Source of the DNA: GCA-2729515 sp036336695
GTDB taxonomy: Bacteria; Myxococcota_A; UBA9160; SMWR01
Direction: 5' to 3'
Assembly: GCA_036336695.1 (NCBI GenBank)
Contig: JAYZFQ010000084.1
Span: 1 to 64,000 of the forward strand
Length of the DNA: 64,000 nucleotides
Part shown: positions 49,117-57,006 of the stretch, in pieces
Layout: every line of letters starts with the position of its first letter
How positions within the stretch are numbered: the first letter of the stretch is position 1
Translations under genes and position numbers: made by a program
Notes under the pieces: model-generated
What the model was told of the DNA's origin: nothing
Seen by the model: the letters and a program-made list of their open reading frames with translations, nothing else
The model's database searches: none

Positions 49117-50514
49117 TTGTCGGTTTTTCAGCGCGTGTCCGCGAAGCTCCAAAAAGCCGCGTCGGTTTGCCCGGATTCCTGCCCCCCGCGCTGGGGTGCG
49201 GTGGCGAGTTCCTGGTGGGCGCTTGCGTTGGCCGTCGCGGTCTTCGGTTGTAGCGACTCGCCCCAGCAGGTTTCTGCGCCCGATGTTTCGCGATTCCGCG
49301 GTGTCGTGTTGCTGTGCCTGGACACGCTCCGTGCGGATCACCTTGGTGCCTACGGGTACCCGCGGGAGACGAGCCCGGCGATCGACGCACTTGCGGCGGA
49401 GAGCGTCGTGTTCGAACGCGCGATTGCCCAGGCGGCGTCCACGCTTCCCTCGCACCGCGCTCTCTTTCAATCGCGCCATGTGTCCCAGGAGACCGGCGAA
49501 GCGCCAGTTCTCGCGGAGGTCTTGCGGGAACATGGTTTCCGTACGGCCGCCTTTACCGGCGGTGGCTATGTCGCCGCGACCTTCGGCTTCGATCGCGGCT
49601 TCGAGCGCTACGAAGAAGACGAGCAGGGGCTCGGGGCGGCCCTGCCGCGTCTGGAAGCCTGGCTCGAGGAAATCGGCGACGCGCCGTTCTTCATCTTCCT
49701 CCACACCTACGAAGTCCATCTCCCGTACGACCCCCCGGCTCCCTTCGATTCGATGTTCGGTTCCGAATATTCAGGTCGCGTGGAGGGTTCGGAAACGCGT
49801 TCCCTCTTGCGCCGTCACAAGGGTCTGGATGGGGCCGCTGAGGACCCGCCGGAACCGCTTGCACCCGCGGACGTCGAACGCATCGTCGCGCTCTACGATG
49901 GCGGGATCCGCTACGTGGACGGCTGGGTGGGCGAACTCATGGAGCGGCTCGGTCGTCTCGGACTGTCGGATGAGACCCTCGTGGTGCTCTTCTCCGACCA
50001 CGGCGAAGAGTTCGGAGACCACGGGTCGTGGCTCCACTCCACCACGGTCTACGAAGAAGTCGTGCGCGTTCCGTTGATCTGGCACGAGCCGGGTGCCACC
50101 CCCGGTCGGGTCGAGACCCAGGTTCGTCTGGCCGACGTTTCGCCCACACTCCTGGATGTCTTTGGAATCCCGATCCCGGAGAGCTTCCGCGGTCGGAGTC
50201 TGTTGCCGCTCATTGCAGGCGCGGAAGAGCCGCATCGCCCGGCGATGAGCCATGCGCGCCGCGCAAAGTCATTTACGCAATGGCCGTGGAAGCTCATTGT
50301 CGATGGCAGCCGGATTCGCCTTTTCGATCTCGGTTCGGACCCCGGGGAACGCCTGGACCTGTCCGCCCGGGAGCCGGGGCGTACCGATGAGATGGCGGCG
50401 TCGATGGTCGGCTTCGCGGAATCGGGCGAGGGCACAGGGACTTCGGCGACCGGGGGGGAGGCGATCGACCCGGAGCTTTCCGAGCGCCTGCGCAGCCTCG
50501 GTTACCTGGAGTAA
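49117..50514 (+). CDS. Sulfatase-like lipoprotein of the alkaline phosphatase superfamily with Thr nucleophile
   Basis: From TTG 49117 (GGAGAGGG upstream) the product is 465 aa; a GTG at 49135 is an alternative start. The signal ends AVAVFGC, a lipobox. The metal site includes CLDTLRADHLGAYGY and FSDHGEEFGDHGSW. The nucleophile position in STLPSHRAL is Thr (T109) rather than the Cys/Ser needed for formylglycine, so this is more likely a phosphohydrolase or phosphoethanolamine-type transferase than a classical sulfatase. The C-terminus (RSLLPLIAG, LFDLGSDPGERLDLS) is typical of the superfamily. Confidence 0.82.
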   Translation: MSVFQRVSAKLQKAASVCPDSCPPRWGAVASSWWALALAVAVFGCSDSPQQVSAPDVSRFRGVVLLCLDTLRADHLGAYGYPRETSPAIDALAAESVVFERAIAQAASTLPSHRALFQSRHVSQETGEAPVLAEVLREHGFRTAAFTGGGYVAATFGFDRGFERYEEDEQGLGAALPRLEAWLEEIGDAPFFIFLHTYEVHLPYDPPAPFDSMFGSEYSGRVEGSETRSLLRRHKGLDGAAEDPPEPLAPADVERIVALYDGGIRYVDGWVGELMERLGRLGLSDETLVVLFSDHGEEFGDHGSWLHSTTVYEEVVRVPLIWHEPGATPGRVETQVRLADVSPTLLDVFGIPIPESFRGRSLLPLIAGAEEPHRPAMSHARRAKSFTQWPWKLIVDGSRIRLFDLGSDPGERLDLSAREPGRTDEMAASMVGFAESGEGTGTSATGGEAIDPELSERLRSLGYLE

Positions 50515-50525
50515 CGCGCCGCGGC

Positions 50526-51290
50526 TCAGTCGAGATGCGTCTGCAACGCCGCCAACACCACCTCGGGACCCGAACGGCGTTGGTAGTTCGCGGAGACGTC
50601 CATCCACAACACCTTGCCGTCGGCGTCCACGAGCAGCGAGGTCGGGATGGGCAACGCTTCGATCTCATCCCTGGGGTCACCGGAGTGGGCTCCCTGGTTT
50701 CGCAACCCGAACGCGTCCGTCACCCCGAGGGCTCGGTCGGAGAGCATGGTTGCTTGCAGTCCGTGAGCGCGGCGGCCCTTGCGGATTTCTTCGGGGTGGT
50801 CGGTGCTGACGGTGACTACCTGGATGCCGCGCTTGTCGAACTCGTCTCGAAGCTCTTCCCATCGCCGTAACTCGGCGACACAGTACGGTCACCAGTGGGC
50901 GCGAAAGAACTTGATGAGGACCGGGTTTCCGCGCAGGCGCGCGGAGTCGAAGGCCTGGCCGCGATCGTCCAGCGCGCTGAAGCTGGGCATCGTATCGCCG
51001 ACCCGGATGGCGTTCGGGGGCAGGATCTGTTCGCTGATGCTCACGGTAAAGGGAAGGAACAGCCCGATGACGATCGCCGGTACGGCGGCGATGCGGCCCA
51101 ACCATCCGGCCTTCTTGACGAACGCGGCAATGGCGAGTGCAGCGGCGCTGAGCCAGACCGCGATGAAGAGCGTACGATTTTCCGGGAGGGCTACGTTCCT
51201 CGCCAGGTTGAACCAGACCATGGTGCAGCCAACGGCCAGGGCGAGCGCGATGAGACCGAGCTGGGTTCCCCGGTTCTGCAAGGCCTTCAT
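50526..51290 (-). CDS. Membrane-anchored redoxin, probable selenoprotein (active site W-Sec-P-Y-C)
   Basis: Reading from ATG 51290 (GAGGAG seven bases upstream) to 50526 gives 254 aa if the TGA at 50889-50891 is decoded. Residues 5-90 form three membrane helices (LIALALAVGCTMVWFNLA, FIAVWLSAAALAIAAFV, AAVPAIVIGLFLPFTV). A redoxin domain follows: VGDTMPSFSALDDRGQ, VLIKFFRAHW, then the stop codon at position 134, then PYCVAELRRWEELRDEF, IQVVTVSTDHPEE and LPIPTSLLVDADGKVLW. The UGA falls exactly where the first Cys of a CxxC redox site is expected (U134, C137). A strong hairpin begins ten bases after it. The gene follows a DsbD/ScsB gene on the same strand. Substrate unknown; reduction of peroxides or thiol partners in the periplasm is likely. 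Confidence 0.85.
50862..50878 (-). promoter_or_regulatory. Candidate bacterial SECIS element
   Basis: On the coding strand, TCGCCG, loop AGTTA and CGGCGA form a six-base-pair stem (extendable by a wobble pair to 50861/50879). The loop starts 16 bases after the UGA at 50889-50891 and has G in its second position. This fits the loose consensus for bacterial SECIS elements: a stem-loop within about 16-37 bases of the UGA with a G in the first two loop positions. Confidence 0.65.
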
Positions 51291-51426
51291 CGCCAATCTC
51301 CTCGCCCGGTCTGGTGCGGTCGCCGGTCTCGGGTCGAAATCGACGCTCCCGAAGGCGTGAGAGTAGTGGCCTTGCAGGCGAAGGCAACTCGTTCCGAAGG
51401 CACGAGGCGACTCGTCTTGCGCGGCA

Positions 51427-53790
51427 TCATGCATCCCCCGCTTGGCCGGCGGCGCGCAGCGCTTCCACGGTGGCGCCCAGGGTCAGGAGTTCGGGCAGGA
51501 GTTGAGGTGGCTTGGTGGGGTCCGCGGGGTAGACGAGGTACATCGGCACGCCTGCGCGGCCCCATTGGGCAAGCGCCTGGGTAATCCCGTCGTCGCGCAG
51601 CGTCCAGTCGGCCTTGAAGGTCGCGAACTCCCAGCGCGCGAGTTCTTCCTGGACCGCTGCGTTGGAAAGCACCACGGCTTCGTTGACCTTGCACGTGATG
51701 CACCAGTCGGCGGTGAAGTCGACGAAGACCGGTCGCCCCGCGGCACGCTCGCGATCGATCGCCAACGGGTCGAAGGCGAGCCAGTTGATTCCGCCTGGAG
51801 AGGATGCGGCGTCGTCAGACCGTTCACGCGGCGCCGGTGCGAGGGGTAATGCGGTGAGCGACCCGACCGCGAGCGCCACGATGACTGCGGCGATGGCGCG
51901 TGCCGCCATGGGGCGCGCGGTGGCCTGGACGGCGCCGAAGACCCAGAGGAGGAATGCGATGGCGATGAGATGCGCGAGCAATAACGCCTGGGCGTCCACA
52001 CCGATGGCGCGTCCTGCTACCCAGGCCAGCCACACCACCGTGGCCAGCAGCGAGAACCCCAGCACCTGGCGGACGCGCAGCATCCAGGCGCCGGGGCGCG
52101 GAACCAGGCGCGCCCAGCCAGGCACGAGCGTCACGAGCACGTAGGGCGCGGCCAGTCCAACGCCAATCGCGGTGAACACGGCGAAGATCACCGTCCCCGA
52201 GCTCGCGAAGGCGAAGCCGACGGCTGTGCCGAGGAAGGGCGCGGTGCAGGGCGTTGCGAGGGCGACCGCGAGGCTCCCTTCGAAGAAGCTGCGTGCGGGG
52301 GAGGTGGGGCCGGTGTTGGGGCCGAGGTTGGGGCCGGAAGGTTGCAGCGTGATCTCGAAGGCACCGAAGAGGTTCATCGCGAAGACGACGAGGAGCGTGC
52401 AGATCACCGCGAGGAACCCTGGGTCCTGAAGCTGAAAGCCCCAGCCCACCGCGGTGCCGGCTGCGCGGAGGGCGACCACGACCGAGGCGAGCGCGGCCAT
52501 CGATGCCAGCACGCCTGCCAGGTAGGCCACGCCGTGTTGCACGACGTGGCTGCGGTCGGCGCGAGCCAGGTCGGCAATTCCAAAAACCTTGATGGCGAGC
52601 ACGGGCAGCACGCACGGCATCAGGTTGAGGATCAGGCCGCCGATCAGTCCAAGCACGAGCGCCCAAGCGAGCGAAGGCGGGCCGAGGCCGCCGGGCGTCT
52701 CGGCGCCGATGCTGTGCTCGGCGCCCGCGGGCTGCGAGGGCAGGGCGACCACCACTTCGAACGCAGCGGGGTCGGCGGTCTCCGCATGGGTGATCGGAAC
52801 GTCTACGGCGAGGTGGGTGTTGCCGCTGGGTCCGGAAATCGGCACGACACCGCGCAGGCGTTGGCGGTCCACGTGGGGTTCATTCTCGAAGGCGTGCGCG
52901 TTGAGGGCGAGGGAAAAGCCGCGCGTATTCTCGGCCTGTGCGGCGGGTGGGCGCGCGAGGCCGAGTGCCGAGAAGCCCAGGTTTGCTTCTTCCAGGGGGA
53001 AGAACGCCCCTTCGGCGTTGCTGGCATCGAGGGTCCACGGACGGCACTCGGCGCCGGAATCGGCCGCGGAATCGACGCACGACAGGACCTCGAGGACGAG
53101 TGGGACGTCGTCTCCCATATCCGCCGCCGCCCGTGAGGCCCGTGCGTTGACGGCGACGCCGAGCGATTCGGGTGTCCGTGGCAGGCGCGACGCGGCTCGT
53201 TCGAAGCGGGCACGGATCTCGGGGGGCGGCGGTGTCGTCCGAACGCTGAGCGGCACCTCTTTCGCGAGTTGGATTTTCCCAGGAACGCATTCGACCCGGC
53301 ACGCAACGAAGCCCGTGTCCACTTCGAGGCGCCACGTTCCCTGTGTGTCTTGGGATACGAGGGCGTCGCTTGCGAGCAAGACGTCGTTCTCGTAGCCGAA
53401 AGTCGTCAGCAGGCCGTCTGCCTCCTGAAAGACCCTGGGTGCCGGCCACTGGGTCGGTTCGATGGCCGCGTCTGTAGCGCGCCAGACGAACTTGGGGGGG
53501 GAGCCTGCATCGCCTGGGTTGCGCCAATAGAGATGCCAGCCCGGGTCGAGGTCGAAGAGCACACCGACCCGCACGCGATCGCCGGGCGCGACGGAAGCCG
53601 CATCAACGAGGAGTTCGGCCGCGACCCGGGCGTCGCCCGAGCCGAGGGCGGCCTCTCCGCGGGGGCCGGGGTCGGCGGCCGAGGCACTCGCAGCGAGCCA
53701 GGGCAGGAGCGCGACGCCGATCAGCGCCAACTGCGCGAGGCTGCCGCGAATCGCCGGTTTCGCCGACCGTTTGAGCGCTCGATCGTTCAT
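51427..53790 (-). CDS. DsbD/ScsB-type thiol:disulfide reductase
   Basis: The 787-aa protein has a signal peptide (LIGVALLPWLAASASAA), a long periplasmic N-domain (residues 45-370) with a two-Cys patch FVACRVECVPG, a membrane domain with the paired cysteines C393 (LMPCVLPVLAIKV) and C515 (ATPCTAPFLGTA), and a C-terminal thioredoxin domain with C697-I-T-C700 (DWCITCKVN). It moves electrons from cytoplasmic thioredoxin across the inner membrane to periplasmic thiol proteins. The N-domain matches the longer ScsB/DipZ-like form rather than E. coli DsbD. The start at 53790 follows GAGAGGT. The selenoprotein redoxin lies 136 bases downstream on the same strand. Confidence 0.9.
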   Translation of the reverse strand: MNDRALKRSAKPAIRGSLAQLALIGVALLPWLAASASAADPGPRGEAALGSGDARVAAELLVDAASVAPGDRVRVGVLFDLDPGWHLYWRNPGDAGSPPKFVWRATDAAIEPTQWPAPRVFQEADGLLTTFGYENDVLLASDALVSQDTQGTWRLEVDTGFVACRVECVPGKIQLAKEVPLSVRTTPPPPEIRARFERAASRLPRTPESLGVAVNARASRAAADMGDDVPLVLEVLSCVDSAADSGAECRPWTLDASNAEGAFFPLEEANLGFSALGLARPPAAQAENTRGFSLALNAHAFENEPHVDRQRLRGVVPISGPSGNTHLAVDVPITHAETADPAAFEVVVALPSQPAGAEHSIGAETPGGLGPPSLAWALVLGLIGGLILNLMPCVLPVLAIKVFGIADLARADRSHVVQHGVAYLAGVLASMAALASVVVALRAAGTAVGWGFQLQDPGFLAVICTLLVVFAMNLFGAFEITLQPSGPNLGPNTGPTSPARSFFEGSLAVALATPCTAPFLGTAVGFAFASSGTVIFAVFTAIGVGLAAPYVLVTLVPGWARLVPRPGAWMLRVRQVLGFSLLATVVWLAWVAGRAIGVDAQALLLAHLIAIAFLLWVFGAVQATARPMAARAIAAVIVALAVGSLTALPLAPAPRERSDDAASSPGGINWLAFDPLAIDRERAAGRPVFVDFTADWCITCKVNEAVVLSNAAVQEELARWEFATFKADWTLRDDGITQALAQWGRAGVPMYLVYPADPTKPPQLLPELLTLGATVEALRAAGQAGDA

Positions 53791-53845
53791 GGCCCGAGAC
53801 CTCTCGTGACTCGCGCGGGAAACCGGCCCTGCATCCGCGGGAGCC

Positions 53846-53851
53846 TTGACA
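53846..53851 (+). promoter_or_regulatory. TTGACA -35-like box for the TetR gene
   Basis: A perfect TTGACA lies 66 bases upstream of the TetR start. The expected -10 region, 16-18 bases further on, falls inside the first operator (53860-53876), which would explain repression. The -10 sequence itself is not well conserved. Confidence 0.4.
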
Positions 53852-53859
53852 TTACCGAC

Positions 53860-53876
53860 TGAGAGTGGAACTCTCA
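53860..53876. promoter_or_regulatory. Palindromic operator 1 between dsbD-like and tetR-like genes
   Basis: TGAGAGTGGAACTCTCA: seven-base perfect inverted arms around a three-base spacer. It lies in the divergent promoter region and is a likely TetR-family binding site. Confidence 0.7.
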
Positions 53877-53884
53877 AGATTGAT

Positions 53885-53901
53885 TGAGAGTACTGCTCTC
53901 A
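53885..53901. promoter_or_regulatory. Palindromic operator 2 between dsbD-like and tetR-like genes
   Basis: TGAGAGTACTGCTCTCA: the same 17-base design as operator 1 with six matching arm bases, 25 bases from it centre to centre. It ends 15 bases before the TetR start codon. Confidence 0.7.
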
Positions 53902-53916
53902 CACGGGAGCTTCAAG

Positions 53917-54531
53917 ATGTCCGGAGCGGCAGACCGCGTCCCCGCTGGGCTTCCCGGCACGCCTGCGGCCCACCGGCGGCGCATCCGCGCGCTCGACGCC
54001 TTCATCGACCTGGTGCTCGAGGGAAACCTTCCGCCGACCCCGAAGCAGGTGGCGGACCGCGCGGACATCTCCGTGGCCACGTTCTTTCGCTACTTCGAGA
54101 ACCTCAACGCCCTGCGACACGATGCGGCTTCCCGCATGCTCGAGCGTTTTCCACTCCTGGAGGTCGAAGCGATCGGCGAAGGTCCTTTGCTTGCGCGCAT
54201 CGAGCGTTTCGTTGCGCTCCGCGTGGCGCTCTGGGAGAAGGTGCATCTCCTGGCGCGGCTTCAGCGCACCGTCATGCTTCAGGATCCGGATGCAGCCCAG
54301 ATGGTCGACTACGTCCGGGGTGTCATGGCCAACCAGGTGCGGGTGCACTTCGCACCCGAACTGACGGAGTTCACCCCGGCCCAGCAGGATGACACGGTCG
54401 CGGTGATCGCGTCGCTGACCTCGGTCGAGTCGTGGGAACAATTCCGCCACGCCTCCCGCCGCAGTCCCCTGCAGATACGCCGCGCGTGGTCCGATGCGAT
54501 CGGCGCCGTGCTGCGTCGAGGCAACGACTGA
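53917..54531 (+). CDS. TetR family transcriptional regulator
   Basis: The 204-aa protein has the TetR DNA-binding domain at residues 18-70: RRIRALDAFIDLVLEGNLPP, KQVADRADISVATFFRYFEN (helix-turn-helix with the usual FFRYF). The C-terminal ligand domain is helical (RIERFVALRVALWEKV, DPDAAQMVDYVRGVM). The ATG at 53917 has GGGAGC upstream. Two 17-base palindromes in the gap to the divergent dsbD-like gene are the obvious operators, so it probably represses itself and the DsbD-selenoredoxin genes until a ligand or stress signal appears. Confidence 0.88.
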   Translation: MSGAADRVPAGLPGTPAAHRRRIRALDAFIDLVLEGNLPPTPKQVADRADISVATFFRYFENLNALRHDAASRMLERFPLLEVEAIGEGPLLARIERFVALRVALWEKVHLLARLQRTVMLQDPDAAQMVDYVRGVMANQVRVHFAPELTEFTPAQQDDTVAVIASLTSVESWEQFRHASRRSPLQIRRAWSDAIGAVLRRGND

Positions 54532-54618
54532 TGGGGAAAGGCCCGCGGCGGGTGAGGGCGTGATGTCCGGAGCGCTTCGGGATGCCGCTTTGCAAACCCG
54601 GAAGCGTGGAGAGTGTGC

Positions 54619-55065
54619 ATGATCAAGATTCGAGTCGAGTATCTGATCGACAAGGGCCCCGAGGAGGTCTTCGACGCCATCACAGACCACGAGCACTACG
54701 ACCGCTACCCCGGCTTCGACACCTCGGTCCTCCTCGAGCCGGGCAAGACGGAAAAGAATGGCGAAGGCGCACTCCGGCTCCTCGCCAACGGAAGAGTTCG
54801 GTTCAAAGAGCGCATCACCTGCTACGAACGCCCGCGGAAGCTGAGTTACCACTGTGAAGAGGTGAAGCCCATCTCCATGCACCACGAGCGCGGCGACATC
54901 ATCCTGGAGCCGGTCGGCGGCAAGACCAAGGTGACCTGGATCTCCGAGGGGCGACTGGGGGTTCCCGTCGTCGGCTTTCTCTTCGGGAAGTTGATCGCAC
55001 GTCGCGCCTCGCGGGTATTCCTGGCTGTTCTCAAGCACATCGACGCAAATCCGGCGCGGGCGTAG
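54619..55065 (+). CDS. SRPBCC (polyketide cyclase/START-like) family protein
   Basis: The 148-aa protein has the SRPBCC pattern: a first strand (VEYLIDKGPEEVFDAITDHE), YDRYPGFDTSVLLEPG, beta strands RVRFKERITCYERP, KLSYHCEEVKPI and TKVTWISEG, and the long C-terminal helix (RASRVFLAVLKHIDANP). Such proteins form a deep hydrophobic pocket for lipids, polyketides or hormones. The ATG at 54619 follows GGAGAGTGTGC; a GTG at 54613 is in frame. It lies 67 bases upstream of the BVMO gene on the same strand and may supply or bind its substrate. Confidence 0.82.
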   Translation: MIKIRVEYLIDKGPEEVFDAITDHEHYDRYPGFDTSVLLEPGKTEKNGEGALRLLANGRVRFKERITCYERPRKLSYHCEEVKPISMHHERGDIILEPVGGKTKVTWISEGRLGVPVVGFLFGKLIARRASRVFLAVLKHIDANPARA

Positions 55066-55132
55066 CGTCAAGCGAAGAGGAGCAAGCTGGACTTCGTCGA
55101 CGCCCCCGAAACTACGAGCGGAAAGGTCTTTC

Positions 55133-56962
55133 ATGAGTGACGAAACACGTACGCCGGGCGCCGGTGCAAACCCGGACCCCGCCCTTGATTTCGATCCGGA
55201 GGCGCTGCGGCGCAAATACCGGGAAGAGCGCGAGAAGCGTCTTCGCCAGGATGGGAACGAGCAGTATGTCGAGGCAACCGGAGAGTTCCATCATTTTCTG
55301 GACGATCCGTACGTGGAGTCCGGCCCTGCGCGAGAGCCTCTCTTGGACCGGGTCGAGGTGCTCGTGATCGGGGGCGGTCTCGGCGGGCTCCTCGCAGCGG
55401 CTCGACTCCAGGAGGCGGGCATCGAGGACTTTCGACTCGTCGAAAAGGGCGGAGACTTCGGCGGGACCTGGTATTGGAATCGCTACCCCGGTGCCATGTG
55501 CGATATCGAGTCCTATATCTATCTCCCGCTCCTGGAAGAAACCGGTTACGTCCCGAAGGAAAAGTACGCGCGGGCGCCGGAGATTCTCGAGCATTGCCGG
55601 GCCATCGGAAGGAAATACGATCTCTATCCGCGGACGTGTTTCCAGACCGAGGTGACGGAAATGCGCTGGGACGAAGAGAGTGCCCACTGGGTGGTCGCCA
55701 CGAACCGTGGTGACCGGATTCGCGCCCATTTCGTGTGCATGGCGAACGGGCCGCTGCACCGTCCGAAGCTCCCGGGGATCCCGGGAATCGAGACCTTCGA
55801 GGGGCACGCCTTCCACACCAGTCGCTGGGACTATGGCTACACCGGGGGAGATCCGGAAGGAAACCTCACGGGGTTGGCCGATAAGCGGGTCGGAATCATC
55901 GGTACCGGGGCCACGGCGATCCAGTGCGTGCCTCACCTCGGAGAGGCGGCCAGGGAACTCTACGTCTTCCAGCGCACGCCTTCGTCCGTCGATGCACGGA
56001 AGAACCGGAAGACCGATCCGGAATGGGCAAACCGCCTCGAGCCCGGATGGCACCAGCGTCGCATGGACAACTTCAACATTCTCGTATCCGGCGGCTTCCA
56101 GGCCGAGGATCTCGTCAACGACGGCTGGACGGACATCATTCGGAACCTGCTCTTCCTCGTGCAGCAGGACGAAAAAATCGACCTGTCCGAGGAGGCGCTG
56201 ATGAAAAAGATGGAACTTGCCGACTTCCAGAAGATGGAGGAGATCCGTGCGCGGGTGGAGAGCAGCGTCGCCGATCCTCAGACGGCGGAAGCGCTCAAGC
56301 CCTACTACCGCCAGTTCTGCAAGCGGCCTTGTTTTCACGACGAATACCTGCAGACCTACAACCGCCCCAGCGTCAACCTGGTCGATACGCGGGGGAAGGG
56401 GGTGGAACGCATCACGCCGAAGGGCGTCGTGGCGAATGGGGTCGAATACCCGCTGGATTGCCTCATCTACAGCACGGGTTTCGAGGTCGGGACGGATTAC
56501 TCGCGACGCTGCGGCTACGAGATCGTAGGAAGGGACGGGCTGCGTCTCAGCGACAAGTGGGCCGACGGCGTTTCCACGCTCCACGGCATCCATTCCCGGG
56601 GGATGCCCAACTGTTTCATCATGGGCACGGCGCAGACCGGGTTCGCGGCCAACTTTCCGCACCTGCTCAGCGAGTTGAGCACGCATATCGCGTACGTCAT
56701 CCGACAGGGGATCGACCGGGGGGTGCAAGAGGTCGAAGCGTCGGCGGAAGCCGAGGCGGCATGGGTGGAGACCATCATCCAGCTTGCCGGACGCGGTGCC
56801 CAGTTTCTCGAAGAATGCACGCCGGGCTACTACAACAACGAGGGCAAGCCGGGCGAGAGGCGCGGGCAGGACGGTTTCTACGGCGGCGGATCGCCCGAGT
56901 ACTTCAAGCTCCTCCACGACTGGCGCGAGACCGGCGAACTCCCGGGGCTCGAGCTTCGCTGA
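55133..56962 (+). CDS. Baeyer-Villiger-type flavin monooxygenase (long form)
   Basis: The 609-aa protein has an N-terminal extension (LDFDPEALRRKYREEREKR), the FAD motif GGGLGG near residue 82, the FGGTWYWNRYPGAMCD block, the fingerprint FEGHAFHTSRWDY (type FxGxxxHxxxWD) near residue 223, the NADPH motif GTGATAIQ and a long C-terminal lid with GFAANFPHLLSELSTHI. The extension and lid are those of the cyclopentadecanone- and phenylacetone-monooxygenase-like group that attacks large ketones. The start at 55133 follows GGAAAGGTCTTTC. Ketone oxidation to esters or lactones with NADPH and O2 is expected. Confidence 0.92.
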   Translation: MSDETRTPGAGANPDPALDFDPEALRRKYREEREKRLRQDGNEQYVEATGEFHHFLDDPYVESGPAREPLLDRVEVLVIGGGLGGLLAAARLQEAGIEDFRLVEKGGDFGGTWYWNRYPGAMCDIESYIYLPLLEETGYVPKEKYARAPEILEHCRAIGRKYDLYPRTCFQTEVTEMRWDEESAHWVVATNRGDRIRAHFVCMANGPLHRPKLPGIPGIETFEGHAFHTSRWDYGYTGGDPEGNLTGLADKRVGIIGTGATAIQCVPHLGEAARELYVFQRTPSSVDARKNRKTDPEWANRLEPGWHQRRMDNFNILVSGGFQAEDLVNDGWTDIIRNLLFLVQQDEKIDLSEEALMKKMELADFQKMEEIRARVESSVADPQTAEALKPYYRQFCKRPCFHDEYLQTYNRPSVNLVDTRGKGVERITPKGVVANGVEYPLDCLIYSTGFEVGTDYSRRCGYEIVGRDGLRLSDKWADGVSTLHGIHSRGMPNCFIMGTAQTGFAANFPHLLSELSTHIAYVIRQGIDRGVQEVEASAEAEAAWVETIIQLAGRGAQFLEECTPGYYNNEGKPGERRGQDGFYGGGSPEYFKLLHDWRETGELPGLELR

Positions 56963-57006
56963 CCCGTGCCGCGGGACACGGCTGCTGTCGGGGCCCTCGT
57001 CGTGGA

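Noticed and set aside
21559..50891. UGA reassigned to tryptophan genome-wide to explain three in-frame UGAs
   Set aside because: Many genes in the window end in a normal TGA (for example 6869, 28305, 31320), so UGA is a working stop codon.
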